Assembly (NCBI RefSeq): GCF_022376835.1
Contig: NZ_CP084606.1
Location: 552,501-616,500 of the forward strand
From: Brucepastera parasyntrophica
GTDB lineage: Bacteria > Spirochaetota > Spirochaetia > Treponematales > Treponemataceae
DNA: 64,000 nt
Direction of reading: 5' to 3'
The stretch's first letter is position 1. Each line of letters starts with the position of its first letter. The notes beneath the pieces are model-generated. The model did no database searches. It had not been told where the DNA came from and saw only the letters and a program-made list of their open reading frames with translations. Positions 37,684 to 47,285 of the stretch are shown here, one piece after another. The translations under genes were made by a program, and so were the position numbers.

Positions 37684-39428
37684 AAAAAAAGACAGCCTTT
37701 AAAAATATACTTTCATATATTTCTCCGTACAAAAAGCAGATTGTTCTGGTTTTTATATTGGCGCTCATTAGCGGGGGATGTACACTTGCGGCGCCCTTTT
37801 TTACCGGAAGGGCTATTGATTGCATTAAAGAAGCGGGAGAGGTAAATTTCAAACTGCTCCTCCCCTATATACTGCTGCTTTTTATATTATATATTTTCGG
37901 CTCGCTTTCGCTCTGGTTTTTATCCGCGATATCCACTTCTGTAGCGAATAAAACAGTCAAGGATATGAGGCGGGACACCTTTAATAAACTAACCCGACTG
38001 CCGGTCAGTTTTTTTGACCGTACAAAGGCCGGCGACCTCATGAGCAGATTTTCAAATGATATAGACGCTGTATCGGACGGATTGCTTCAGGCTATAACCC
38101 AGGCCTTTTCTGCCATTATTACGATAGTGGGCGCAATGGTGCTGATGATCATTCTTGATATCCGGATAGCCCTGGCAGTTATCACAGTAGCCCCGCTTGC
38201 AATTTTTATCGCGGCCTTTATCGCGCGGCGTTCCGCAAGATTATTCAAACTCCAGCAGGATACGATCGGGGAATATAACGGTTATATTGAAGAAGCAATA
38301 GGCAACTATAAAATAGTCCGGGCTTTCAATTTTGAAAAAGATACTCAGGACGCCGCCTTGAAAATAAACTCACGGCTATATGTCTGCGGACAAAAAGCCC
38401 AGTTTTATTCTTCACTGGTCAATCCGTCAACCCGCTTTATCAATAATATCGCCTATGTGCTTGTCGGCCTTATCGGCGGTCTTTCAGCTCTGGCCAGCGG
38501 TTTATCTATAGGAACAATTTCCGCCCTGCTCACCTACTCCGCCCAGTTTGCGAAACCTCTGAATGAAGTCACCGCAATTTCGACCCAGCTCCAGGCCGCC
38601 CTGGCAGCGGCGGAACGCCTCTTCGCCCTGCTTGCTGAAGAGGAGGAATCTTCCGACAGGAACAAACCTGATATACGCTTTTCCAACGGAGCTGTTGATT
38701 TTTCGCATGTATTTTTTTCGTATTCGCCTCAAACAAAATTAATAGAAGATTTTACCACAAAAGTGAAACCGGGCAGCATGGTTGCCATCGTGGGGCCAAC
38801 CGGAGCGGGAAAAACAACAATGGTAAATCTGCTTATGCGGTTTTATGACCTCAACTCCGGAGCGATTTATATAGCCGGACAGAATATTACCGATTACACA
38901 AGAGACAGCGTACGCAAATCTTTTGGTATGGTATTGCAGGATACCTGGCTTTTTACAGGAACAATAAAGGAAAATATTACCTATGGATGTAAAACAGCCG
39001 GTGAAAAATCGGTAATACAGGCGGCGGAAAAGGCGCGGGCTCACAGTTTTATTATGAAGCTTGAAAACGGATATGATACCGTTCTTTCGGAAGATGGAGG
39101 GACCCTGTCCCAGGGCGAAAAACAGCTTCTGACGATAGCCCGTGCGATTCTCGCGGAGTCCCCCATGCTGATTCTTGATGAAGCCACCAGTAATGTTGAT
39201 CCGAGGACTGAACTTAAAATTCAGGAAGCGCTCAATCAGCTGATGAAAAACAAGACCAGTTTTATCATAGCCCACCGCCTTTCAACAATAAAAGGGGCGG
39301 ACCTTATTCTGGTCATGAACAAGGGACAGATTGTTGAAACCGGAACCCACGAAAGTCTCCTGAATGCGGGGGGTTTTTATGCGGACCTGTATAACAGCCA
39401 GTTCCGGATACCTGAAAACGATAATTAA
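37680..39428 (+). CDS. ABC exporter half-transporter, catalytic-site subunit
   Basis: 582 residues with six membrane helices at about 15-310 and a nucleotide-binding domain with Walker A GPTGAGKTT, signature LSQGEKQLL and Walker B MLILDEATSNVD with intact Glu. The noncanonical signature pairs with the partner's degenerate site, as in other heterodimeric exporters. The start overlaps the previous stop (ATGA), so the pair is translationally coupled. It is probably a multidrug or lipid exporter, distinct from the C39 exporter at 54 kb. Confidence 0.88.
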   Translation: MKKKTAFKNILSYISPYKKQIVLVFILALISGGCTLAAPFFTGRAIDCIKEAGEVNFKLLLPYILLLFILYIFGSLSLWFLSAISTSVANKTVKDMRRDTFNKLTRLPVSFFDRTKAGDLMSRFSNDIDAVSDGLLQAITQAFSAIITIVGAMVLMIILDIRIALAVITVAPLAIFIAAFIARRSARLFKLQQDTIGEYNGYIEEAIGNYKIVRAFNFEKDTQDAALKINSRLYVCGQKAQFYSSLVNPSTRFINNIAYVLVGLIGGLSALASGLSIGTISALLTYSAQFAKPLNEVTAISTQLQAALAAAERLFALLAEEEESSDRNKPDIRFSNGAVDFSHVFFSYSPQTKLIEDFTTKVKPGSMVAIVGPTGAGKTTMVNLLMRFYDLNSGAIYIAGQNITDYTRDSVRKSFGMVLQDTWLFTGTIKENITYGCKTAGEKSVIQAAEKARAHSFIMKLENGYDTVLSEDGGTLSQGEKQLLTIARAILAESPMLILDEATSNVDPRTELKIQEALNQLMKNKTSFIIAHRLSTIKGADLILVMNKGQIVETGTHESLLNAGGFYADLYNSQFRIPENDN

Positions 39429-39482
39429 ACTTCAGGCAGCCGGACCGTTTTCACTGCAGCAGAATTTATTCGCGGCGAGGGT

Positions 39483-41018
39483 TTAATACCCCGCTGTTCT
39501 GCGGCGGAGTATTTTATTCAACAAAAGCTTTTTGAGAAAGTCCAGATCCAGTTCAGGATACAGAACAAATTTTTTCAGCAGACTATCGACCTCGGCGCGG
39601 ACTTCAGACTTTACCGTTTCATCCACTACCGCGCGGCCTTTTGAGGGAGTACCCTTATCAGTCATGCCGGGTTTTGAATTTTCCAGCACTCGCTTTAGAA
39701 GACCAGCTATCTGTTTCATTTCCTGTGCGCCCATACCTAGAGTAGTAACCGCCGGGGTTCCTATGCGTAGACCGCTCGTCCACCAGGGACCGTTCGGATC
39801 AAAGGGCAGGCTGTTTCTGTTCAGCGTTATGCCGCATTCCGACATTGCGTCCTCGGCCTGGCGGCCGGTAAGACCAAATGTTGTTACATCAAGAAGCATC
39901 AGATGATTATCTGTCCCTCCTGTCTGTATTTTCATTCCAAGTTTAATGCACTCTTCGGCAAGCAGTTTCGCGTTTGCGGCCACATTCCGCGCGTATTCCT
40001 TGTATGAAGGGGAAGCGGCTTCCTTGAATGCGATGGCCTTTGCGGCCATAATATGGGGAAGCGGGCCTCCGAGTACAAGAGGACAGCCCTTGTTTACCGC
40101 GTCGGCATATTCGGCCGTACACAAAACCATGGCTCCCCTGGGTCCGCGAAGGGTCTTATGTGTGGTCGTTGTTACCACATCGGCCCATTTTACAGGGTCG
40201 AAATCTCCGGTAAAGACTTTTCCCGCAACGAGTCCGGCAAAATGCGCCATATCGACCATCAGGACCGCGCCGCATTTATCGGCTATTTCCCTGAACCGCC
40301 GGAAATTTATTGCCCTGGGGTAGGCGCTGTATCCTGCAAGCAGAATAAGGGGGTTCACTTCCATGGCCCGCCGCTCAATTTCGTCATAATCCAGAAGTCC
40401 TGTCCCGCGGTCAACGGTATAGGTGTAAGCGTCAAACATCCGGGCGGATACATTCTGCCGGTATCCGTGGGTCAAATGCCCGCCGGAAAAATAATCCAGT
40501 CCCAGAAGCTTCTGGTTGCCCAGTTTTACACGGAGTTCGGCCCACTGCTGATCAGTCAGTTTTGAAACATTTGTTTCTCCAAGTTTTTCCAGCTCGGGCA
40601 TTTCAATTTTATGATTCAGGATAGCCCAATACGCAACAAGGTTTGCGTCAGCTCCGGAATGGGGCTGAACATAGGCGTGTTCCGCGCCGAACAGTTTTTT
40701 CGCCTCCTCATCAGCGGAGGTTTCCACGGCATCAACATTGGCGCAGCCGCCGTAATAACGGTGCGCGGGGAAACCTTCGGCATATTTGTCAGTGAGCAGG
40801 TTACCCATTGCCGCCTGCACATTCAGTGAACAGTAATTTTCACTGGCAATAAGCTTAAGATGGCTCCGCTGGTTTTCAATCTCATTGACAATGGAGGCGG
40901 CGATTTCCGGGCCGACCGCGGCGGTCAATTCAAGATTCGCTATATAAGCGGTAAAGGCGGTACTGATTCTGTCGGCAGGTGTTTCCGAAAGATACGTTTT
41001 AAGCGGTGATTTGATCAT
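39483..41018 (-). CDS. glyA: glycine/serine hydroxymethyltransferase, extended form
   Basis: Interconverts serine and glycine with tetrahydrofolate, using PLP. 511 residues, about 90 longer than the common bacterial form, as in some spirochaetes. Motifs: QRSHLKLIASENYCS near the N-terminus, HSGADANLVAYWAIL, the PLP Lys in TTTTHKTLRGPRGAMV, and NRNSLPFDPNGPWWTSGLRI. The start ATG 41018 (MIKSPLKTYL) is chosen because GGGAG lies seven bases upstream; the longer reading has no ribosome site. It is transcribed alone. Confidence 0.92.
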   Translation of the reverse strand: MIKSPLKTYLSETPADRISTAFTAYIANLELTAAVGPEIAASIVNEIENQRSHLKLIASENYCSLNVQAAMGNLLTDKYAEGFPAHRYYGGCANVDAVETSADEEAKKLFGAEHAYVQPHSGADANLVAYWAILNHKIEMPELEKLGETNVSKLTDQQWAELRVKLGNQKLLGLDYFSGGHLTHGYRQNVSARMFDAYTYTVDRGTGLLDYDEIERRAMEVNPLILLAGYSAYPRAINFRRFREIADKCGAVLMVDMAHFAGLVAGKVFTGDFDPVKWADVVTTTTHKTLRGPRGAMVLCTAEYADAVNKGCPLVLGGPLPHIMAAKAIAFKEAASPSYKEYARNVAANAKLLAEECIKLGMKIQTGGTDNHLMLLDVTTFGLTGRQAEDAMSECGITLNRNSLPFDPNGPWWTSGLRIGTPAVTTLGMGAQEMKQIAGLLKRVLENSKPGMTDKGTPSKGRAVVDETVKSEVRAEVDSLLKKFVLYPELDLDFLKKLLLNKILRRRTAGY

Positions 41019-41247
41019 GGCAATCTCCCTATGCAAAGTATTCCGCAATTAACAACCCAGGCGCGCGGCTGAAAGCGGGAGCTTCACGATGGTTGATTCC
41101 ATCTTGATGCGCCAGAAGTACCTGTATCTTATCCCTTTTTGCAATTTTGAACAAGAAGTAAAACCCTTCCATACAAATAAAAAAGGAATCTTTCCCCGGA
41201 ACCGGGAAAAACGGCGGGGTCAGCCTATTATACTGATAAAAAAATAT

Positions 41248-42219
41248 CTATTTATCACCATTTTCATCGGCAATTTCCACGGCAATAACCGGGGTCTCCG
41301 CCGGAATTACAGGGACAGACAGGGGGATCCAGCTCGGATCAATAGTGAAAATTATATCAATATCACTGAAATGCCAGAATTTTTTTATATCCTTTATTAT
41401 AGCCTTTCTTATTTTATCCAGGCGCCGCACAGTTGAATCTGTTTTCATATAAATATGAATTACCATATACAGATTCCTGCCGCGTTTGGTCGAATATACC
41501 TGGAAACCCGCAAAATCATATTTCTCTATATATGGTTCAATAATATGATCAAGTTTATCCTGGATTTCAGGCGAAGGTGCGGCAACAAGCAGTTCACGCA
41601 AATTGGTAAAAAACTGACTGATAAGCGTCGGAAGCATAAAAAGAATAAGCAGAATGGTAATGGCAGGATCAATATAGGGCGTTATAAAATTCAGCGATGT
41701 CCGGCGCAGGACCACTATCAGGGAAAACGCTACAAAAACCGAAAGACTGAGCAGGGTATCATTGATCCAGCTCCGGTACTCGGCGACCAGCAAAGGGGAT
41801 TTCTGCTTCCGGGCAATCCGCCTGAGCGCCATTGAAATAACAAAACAGATAATAAGGGAAACAATGGTATAAACCATTACCAGTGAAATATCAACATTGT
41901 TTCCTCCGTGCCGGATAATTGAAATTGAATTCGCGAGCAGAAACGCATAAATAACCAGAATAACCATTGTTCTGATTATAATAAAGAAGGGTTCAAAAGA
42001 ACCGTAGCCGAACTGGTAGTCACGGTTTTCAGCGCTTGTTACCAGCTTTACAACTCTGGCTGAGATAATGGTAAAAAAACTTGATACAAAAGAATACAGC
42101 GCGTCGAACAGAACTGACGACGAACGTGAAAAAAAGGAGAGTACAATACCTATGGCGGCGAAAACAAAATTAATAATGGTAACCAGTTTGAGTATTGATA
42201 ATTCCGAAATATTCTTCAT
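41248..42219 (-). CDS. cation diffusion facilitator-like transporter
   Basis: About 323 residues. Five to six membrane segments lie in the first 215 residues. SVLFDALYSFVSSFFTIISA carries an Asp typical of transmembrane helix 2 of cation efflux proteins, and YRSWINDTLLSLSVFVAFS matches helix 5. The cytoplasmic C-terminal domain (about 215-310) has FQVYSTKRGRNLYMVIHIYM with the ferredoxin-like fold. The start ATG at 42219 (MKNISELSI) is preferred to the upstream reading. Zn2+ or Mn2+ specificity cannot be told. Three palindromes lie upstream. Confidence 0.8.
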   Translation of the reverse strand: MKNISELSILKLVTIINFVFAAIGIVLSFFSRSSSVLFDALYSFVSSFFTIISARVVKLVTSAENRDYQFGYGSFEPFFIIIRTMVILVIYAFLLANSISIIRHGGNNVDISLVMVYTIVSLIICFVISMALRRIARKQKSPLLVAEYRSWINDTLLSLSVFVAFSLIVVLRRTSLNFITPYIDPAITILLILFMLPTLISQFFTNLRELLVAAPSPEIQDKLDHIIEPYIEKYDFAGFQVYSTKRGRNLYMVIHIYMKTDSTVRRLDKIRKAIIKDIKKFWHFSDIDIIFTIDPSWIPLSVPVIPAETPVIAVEIADENGDK

Positions 42220-42374
42220 ATTATCTAATATAGTGAAAAAAACGGAAAATTCAAATTTCCGCTGTGCGGTAACCCGGCGGCATAATACCGGAAAATGTTT
42301 TTTGCGGACCGCGAACATAGTCGCATTATTTGAACGGTAGACAAAAATAGCCCTGCCGCGCACCTTTGTGATAA

Positions 42375-42545
42375 TTATCTAATAGTATTAGGTAAATTCA
42401 GATCATACAGAAAAAATTACCTAACAGCGTTAGATAAAACTCTCAAAGCCCGCATATATATCTGCTCAGGGTTAAAAACCACAGTAAACATATTTTAAAA
42501 ATTATTTGGGTTACACAGAAAAAATATCTAACAGTATTAGATATT
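42375..42545. promoter_or_regulatory. three palindromic operator-like sites
   Basis: Sites at 42375-42396, 42417-42438 and 42523-42545 share the pattern TA(T/C)CTAA(C/T)AG..TTAG(A/G)TA: for example TATCTAACAGTATTAGATA in the third and TACCTAACAGCGTTAGATA in the second. Sites two and three are also preceded by ACAGAAAAAAT. The sites lie between the DUF3943 gene end (42586) and the start of the cation transporter (42219), so the likely target is the transporter. The bound regulator is not identified. Confidence 0.6.
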
Positions 42546-42585
42546 CTGAATAAAACCGGCCAGGCGCAAAGCGGCGCTGTATTTT

Positions 42586-43995
42586 CTATATAAGCTTCCA
42601 TTCGAGGAACAGGTCCGCGGAATTTGTCCACCGGCGCGCGCTGCTGTACTTGCTGAAAAAGCTTTCTTCCCAGATAAAGGTATCGGATATTCCCAGGGCC
42701 ATTTTATCCGTAAGAGGTATCGAATAGGAGGCCTTCGCATAGGTACAGGAAACCATATCACCGTATGAAGTATATTCAGTATTTATCATAACCATACCAT
42801 ACCAGAGTCCGGTAATGCGCAGGGTGCCGAACCGTGAAAAACAAAAAGCGATATCCATCTTCACATTACAGCCGGTTCCATAATTCCTGACGGCCGATTC
42901 ATCATCAATAAACATATTAGAAGCGCCCAGCATCATCCAGCCGGCATGAAAACGTGATTCAAAAAAAACGGTTTCCGTAAAGTCATATCTGTATTTTGCT
43001 GTAGCGGCAAGGGCGGCAGAAGAAAAGTTCACATTCCCCGTCCATATACAGTCAAAGAGCAGACTCATCCCAATATTTGCCTTATGTCCGGAAGAAGTAA
43101 GAGGTACAAATGAAAAAAGCATTCCGTCGGTAAACAGCTGCACGTCATAAAACAGCGGATACCCGCCCCCTGCGTTCAAGGTCAGCTCAAAATGGCTGAA
43201 AGGATCCCTGACCGGAACCCCGGTGTCAAAAGGGGAACCATAAACTACTTCAACTCCTGTCCTGATTGTTCCCATGTGCAGCATTCCGGCGTCAGGCTGT
43301 ATTCCTTCCGCAAGCGCGTAACCGCCGCCCGCAGTCAGGGAGAGGGAGTGGATTTTCCTGCCCGGATCCGGAGGCTTTGTGCCGGAGACCAGCATATTAA
43401 ATCCGTCCATGGGACTCAGAATAAAGGCAAGCGGTGAGCCGGCATAGTACACTTCCAGAAATAAGCGGTGGAGGATTTCACCCAGAGAAATTCCTCCGAA
43501 AGTGGTAACAATCAAATCATTAAGTGAAGACCGGCTTCTTTCACAGCCGATTTCCCAGACAAGACTTCCGGCCACTGTAAGAAGCGCCGACTCATACAGA
43601 TTCAGATTGTTTGCCCGGCCCGCAACATAGTAAAACGACCCCTGATAAGGGTGCCCAAGCTGGTTTGTAACAAACTGGCTCTGGTCCCATTGCCAGGGAT
43701 TTGAAAAATTTTCCCTGATTGATCCGATGGAAATTTTCGAGAATTCCGTACGGCCGATAAATCTGTTTACTGAAAACAAAAAAAGATTACTGAACTGGGA
43801 ATTCACTATGGCAAGCAGGTAGTTTTTGTCAGCGGACTGCATATCCGCGACAGCGGATCCGGGATAACTATCAATTACGTTTTCCGCTGTTTCAGTTCCG
43901 GGCTGAACAGGCGCAGAGTCCGCAGTTTCGGCAGATAAAAGAAAACCTGAACAAAGCAAAATCAAAATAAAAAAAGCTCTTTCAAATTTTTTCAT
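42586..43995 (-). CDS. DUF3943 outer-membrane protein, copy 2
   Basis: 469 residues with a signal peptide at about 1-22 (FILILLCSGFLLSAETA). The DUF3943 domain includes WDQSQFVTNQLGHPYQGSFY and LNDLIVTTFGGISLGEILHR. The second half has amphipathic strands suited to an outer-membrane barrel, and the C-terminus ends LFLEWKLI. It is 17 bases downstream of a paralogue at 44013. Function is unknown. GAGG lies before ATG 43995. Confidence 0.75.
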   Translation of the reverse strand: MKKFERAFFILILLCSGFLLSAETADSAPVQPGTETAENVIDSYPGSAVADMQSADKNYLLAIVNSQFSNLFLFSVNRFIGRTEFSKISIGSIRENFSNPWQWDQSQFVTNQLGHPYQGSFYYVAGRANNLNLYESALLTVAGSLVWEIGCERSRSSLNDLIVTTFGGISLGEILHRLFLEVYYAGSPLAFILSPMDGFNMLVSGTKPPDPGRKIHSLSLTAGGGYALAEGIQPDAGMLHMGTIRTGVEVVYGSPFDTGVPVRDPFSHFELTLNAGGGYPLFYDVQLFTDGMLFSFVPLTSSGHKANIGMSLLFDCIWTGNVNFSSAALAATAKYRYDFTETVFFESRFHAGWMMLGASNMFIDDESAVRNYGTGCNVKMDIAFCFSRFGTLRITGLWYGMVMINTEYTSYGDMVSCTYAKASYSIPLTDKMALGISDTFIWEESFFSKYSSARRWTNSADLFLEWKLI

Positions 43996-44012
43996 GAATT
44001 ATTTACCTCATG

Positions 44013-45479
44013 TTACCGGATAATGTACCGGAAATAAACTGTAGAAAAAAAAGCAAGATGATGTATGTTCGGTGCATTATTATAAAAACCATATTTGTGA
44101 TACAGTGAATTTAAAAGTCCGAGCGAAATTTTTTTCGTTATCAAATGTTCATAACTGAGATTCGAGATATTAATTATTGTGTATCCTTCGGAACCGTAGT
44201 CGGGGACTGAAGCCGGAATAGTATGAAGTCCGTAGAACATAAAGGTAAAACCGATAGTCCCGAAAACAGGCTGGGAAAAATGCAGGGAAAATTTAAAGCC
44301 CTCCCCTGTTCCCAGATCATAATCACGCCTCTCGACTCTGGGATCAGGATCAGGGAAGGACCCGTCACGCAGGTAAAAATAGTCATTGGCACTCATTATA
44401 ATCCAGTTCGCATGCAGCCTTAAGGCAAGGACCGCATCTTTGCTGAACTCATATTTCTGCTTCATTGTAAAACCGACTGAATGGGCGGAAAAATTTATGT
44501 ATTTACTGAAAATAACATCATAATGCAGGGAGGCGCCCAAAGTAGTTTCCCTTTCAGGTTTATAGAAAGGCGCGAAGGAAAAAAGTATTCCATCGGAAAA
44601 AAGGGACACGGAATAATACTGTGATGAAACCGCGGCCTGAAGAACATGTTCAAAATGACTGAAGGGTTCCTTTGTACTCAATCCGTAAGGTTCTCCGTAT
44701 ACAAGATTATATCCGGCTTCAAGAACCATGGAATATCTGTTTTCCTCGTCCGCTCTGCTGCTGTCAAATTCGTTTCTGTCAATGATAGGCCCGGCACCGA
44801 AATAAAATGAAGCGGCTGTTATTCTGCTTGGCGGCCGGGGAGGATTTTTTCCTGACACAAGACGGTTGAGGGCATCCATGGGGCTTATAATAAATGCGAG
44901 CGGAAAATTTACCGAAAGAGCTTCCATATACAGACGGTGCAGCATTTCACCGAAAGCAAAAGCTCCTGTTGTTGTGACGATCAAATCATTCAGCGACGGT
45001 GTTTCCGTTTCACAGAAAAGTTCCCACATAACGCTGCCGAATAATGTAACAAGAAGTGATTCGGCAAAGTTCAGATTGTTGGCGCGACCGGCTATATAAT
45101 AAAATGATCCCTGATACGGATGGCCTATATGATTGACCGCGAATTCGTCCTGATCCCATACCCACCGGGAGGTAAGATTTGTTATTATTGAATTAATGCT
45201 TATCTTCGCGTATTCCTTATTCAGGGCATAGCGGTTAAAAGTCAGAAGGGCAATATTGCTGAACGCTGCGTTTGTAAAAGAAAGCGCATAATTTTTTTCA
45301 TAATATATTTCTTCATCCTGTTCATCAGTTATCTCTTCCTCCTCCGGAATTTCTGATTCAGAAATTCCGGATATCGGCCCGGGAGTGTTTTCCTCAGGCG
45401 GCAAAACATCCTGAGCAGGAAGCATAACCAGGGAAAGAAACATAATTTGTAAAAGAACAATTACCGGTTTTTTTATCAT
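44013..45479 (-). CDS. DUF3943 outer-membrane protein, copy 1
   Basis: 488 residues. A signal peptide ends near LPAQDVLPP, followed by an acidic linker (EEEEITDEQDEEIYYEKNY). The DUF3943 core (WDQDEFAVNHIGHPYQGSFY, LNDLIVTTTGAFAFGEMLHR) is shared with copy 2 and the C-terminal half is barrel-like. The gene heads a tandem pair that probably arose by duplication. No linked enzyme explains a role. The start ATG 45479 fits; the next gene upstream (ldh) is 17 bases away. Confidence 0.75.
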   Translation of the reverse strand: MIKKPVIVLLQIMFLSLVMLPAQDVLPPEENTPGPISGISESEIPEEEEITDEQDEEIYYEKNYALSFTNAAFSNIALLTFNRYALNKEYAKISINSIITNLTSRWVWDQDEFAVNHIGHPYQGSFYYIAGRANNLNFAESLLVTLFGSVMWELFCETETPSLNDLIVTTTGAFAFGEMLHRLYMEALSVNFPLAFIISPMDALNRLVSGKNPPRPPSRITAASFYFGAGPIIDRNEFDSSRADEENRYSMVLEAGYNLVYGEPYGLSTKEPFSHFEHVLQAAVSSQYYSVSLFSDGILFSFAPFYKPERETTLGASLHYDVIFSKYINFSAHSVGFTMKQKYEFSKDAVLALRLHANWIIMSANDYFYLRDGSFPDPDPRVERRDYDLGTGEGFKFSLHFSQPVFGTIGFTFMFYGLHTIPASVPDYGSEGYTIINISNLSYEHLITKKISLGLLNSLYHKYGFYNNAPNIHHLAFFSTVYFRYIIR

Positions 45480-45496
45480 TCAGAAACTCTGATGGA

Positions 45497-46585
45497 TTAT
45501 TTTTCCGGCCAGCAGCTGCCGTCTGTTTCACGCCTGCAGTCATCCCTGTTTCCGCGCTCATCACACTGATAACATATTTCGTTCGCGAGTTTTTTATCGA
45601 CTACCCACAGCCGGATATTCTCCAGGGTTGTCCTTGCTATTTCTTCGAGCGCTTCGCTGGTCAAAAAGGCCTGGTGCGAAGTCAGCAGAACATTCGGAAA
45701 TTGTATGAGCCTGACCAGATTATCATCCTGAATCGGAGCAAGCGACCAGTCTTCAAAGAAATACTGGTCTTCTTCTTCATACACATCGAGGCCTGCCCCT
45801 CTTATCCTTCCTTCTTTCAGGGCTTCAATCATTGCCTGACTGTCGACCAGTCCGCCTCTGCCTGTGTTGATAATAATAACGTCGGATTTCATCAGCGCGA
45901 TATTGTCCCGGTTTATCATATGATAGTTTTCCGGCGTTAGGGGGCAATGCAAACTGATAACATCCGAACTCCGGTACAGTTCCTCGCGTTCGACATATTT
46001 TGCGCCTATGCGGTCGGCAAAGGCCTGATCGGGATACAAATCATTGAGAAGAATATGCATCCCGTAACCGTTCAGAATTTCGGCGCAGATTTTTCCTATT
46101 TTTCCGGTACCGATAATACCGGCGGTTTTTCCGTACAGATCCCGCCCGACAAGTCCGTTGAGCTGGAAGTTGCCGTCCCTGATCCGGTTATACGCCGAAT
46201 GGATTTTTCTGTTCAAGGTTTGCAGCAAGGCTACCGCGTATTCGGCGACAGCATGGGGAGAATAGGCAGGCACGCGTACAACATGGATTTTCTCCCATAC
46301 GGCCTCAAGATCAACATTGTTATATCCGGCAGACCTGAGCGCAATCATTCTGACCCCGGACGAATACAGGATGTCCACTATTTCCTTTGTAACATGGTCA
46401 TTGACAAAAACACACACTACTTCATGGTCCTTTGCCAGTTTCGCGGAAAGCGGAGTCAGTTTACCTTCGATAAAGTCAAATTCGAATTTTACGGATGAAA
46501 AGTCAGGCGAATTGGCGGACTGTTCAAAATAGACACGGTCAAACGGTTTTGTATCATAGAAAGCAATGCGTATAATCGGTTTCAT
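45497..46585 (-). CDS. D-lactate dehydrogenase-type 2-hydroxyacid dehydrogenase
   Basis: Reduces pyruvate or a related 2-oxoacid with NADH. 362 residues. The NAD-binding Rossmann motif GIIGTGKIGKICAEIL is at about 155-170. Catalytic Arg lies in INTGRGGLVDSQ, Glu in LDVYEEEDQYF and His in LLTSHQAFLTSEAL, typical of D-LDH members. The Cys-rich C-terminal tail (CYQCDERGNRDDCRRE) is unusual; it may be a short metal-binding extension. AAGGAG lies before ATG 46585. It is probably linked by read-through to the DUF3943 pair. Confidence 0.88.
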   Translation of the reverse strand: MKPIIRIAFYDTKPFDRVYFEQSANSPDFSSVKFEFDFIEGKLTPLSAKLAKDHEVVCVFVNDHVTKEIVDILYSSGVRMIALRSAGYNNVDLEAVWEKIHVVRVPAYSPHAVAEYAVALLQTLNRKIHSAYNRIRDGNFQLNGLVGRDLYGKTAGIIGTGKIGKICAEILNGYGMHILLNDLYPDQAFADRIGAKYVEREELYRSSDVISLHCPLTPENYHMINRDNIALMKSDVIIINTGRGGLVDSQAMIEALKEGRIRGAGLDVYEEEDQYFFEDWSLAPIQDDNLVRLIQFPNVLLTSHQAFLTSEALEEIARTTLENIRLWVVDKKLANEICYQCDERGNRDDCRRETDGSCWPEK

Positions 46586-46849
46586 ACACGTCTCCTTTGG
46601 ATGGTGTTTCAGTTATCACATATTTTCTGATACTGTTATGATACAAATAATAGAAAAAAAAAGCGAAAAAAGCAATCTGAATGACCGTAATTACCATTTT
46701 TAAGGCAAGGTTTTCGTTATTTCAGACAGGAACATGTTGTTTTTTCAGCCGGAATAAAACCGCCGGTAAGGTTTACGGTTAAGTACATAAAGGAGTATGC
46801 AGCGATTTTTCATTCTTTTACAGGCAAATAATCTTACATAAATACAGGC

Positions 46850-46890
46850 AAAAATTATCCTGAAATGCTGTAAACTAACATTTCAGGATA
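46850..46890 (-). terminator. stem-loop terminator on the minus strand
   Basis: TATCCTGAAATG (46856-46867) and CATTTCAGGATA (46879-46890) form a 12-bp perfect stem with an 11-base loop. On the minus strand it is followed by ATTTTT. It would end transcription from the S-A array side before the ldh gene. Confidence 0.55.
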
Positions 46891-47103
46891 GTTCTTTCAG
46901 GTTAAAATCCTGATATTTTTCTGCGGCGAACTGGACTTGAAGATGTTTGCCGCATATCCCCATAACTCCCTGGAGTTCCCTGCTTTTCACCAAAAAACCG
47001 CCAAAAATCTTACACAAAAGTCTCACACTTTTTACGGGATTTTGGTGGTTTTTTACATGGTTGATTTTGATAACCACAATCAGCTTTATTTAAGCCGATA
47101 AGT

Positions 47104-47152
47104 AGTGACATCCCGGAAAAAGGCCTTCCGCATGGGAATGTCACTGTTTTTT
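47104..47152 (+). terminator. hairpin terminator on the plus strand
   Basis: AGTGACA (47104-47110) and CCC (47112-47114) pair with GGG (47134-47136) and TGTCACT (47139-47145), followed by six T at 47147-47152. No plus-strand protein gene is readable upstream in 46600-47100. Within that interval an imperfect inverted repeat (46992-47009 with 47038-47054) suggests a structured RNA. The interval 46586-47285 therefore holds structured sequence, not coding genes. Confidence 0.5.
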
Positions 47153-47170
47153 AGATTGTCCTAAATCCTG

Positions 47171-47212
47171 GTTTGTTTTATTCCGGCCACTACTTCGCCT
47201 GTAATGCATATC
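47171..47212 (-). pseudogene. remnant of a duplicated LRR/A-gene junction
   Basis: The stretch matches the 47847-47885 junction, where the LRR gene ends and the A1 gene begins: shared bases include TTGTTT.ATTCCGGCCACT.CTTCGCC.GTAATGCA. Read on the minus strand it gives ALQAK-stop-WPE where the intact gene has ALRAKQWPE. This is the relic of a further copy of the array at its 3' end. Confidence 0.5.
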
Positions 47213-47285
47213 CTATACTTTTGAATAGCTTTGCCATTCTTTTGGTACCTATTCATTTGACATGTTTTTTATACAAGCGCTGATC

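Noticed and set aside
46883..47077. 64-codon minus-strand frame
   Set aside because: It overlaps an inverted repeat and ends inside a terminator stem, so non-coding structure explains it better.
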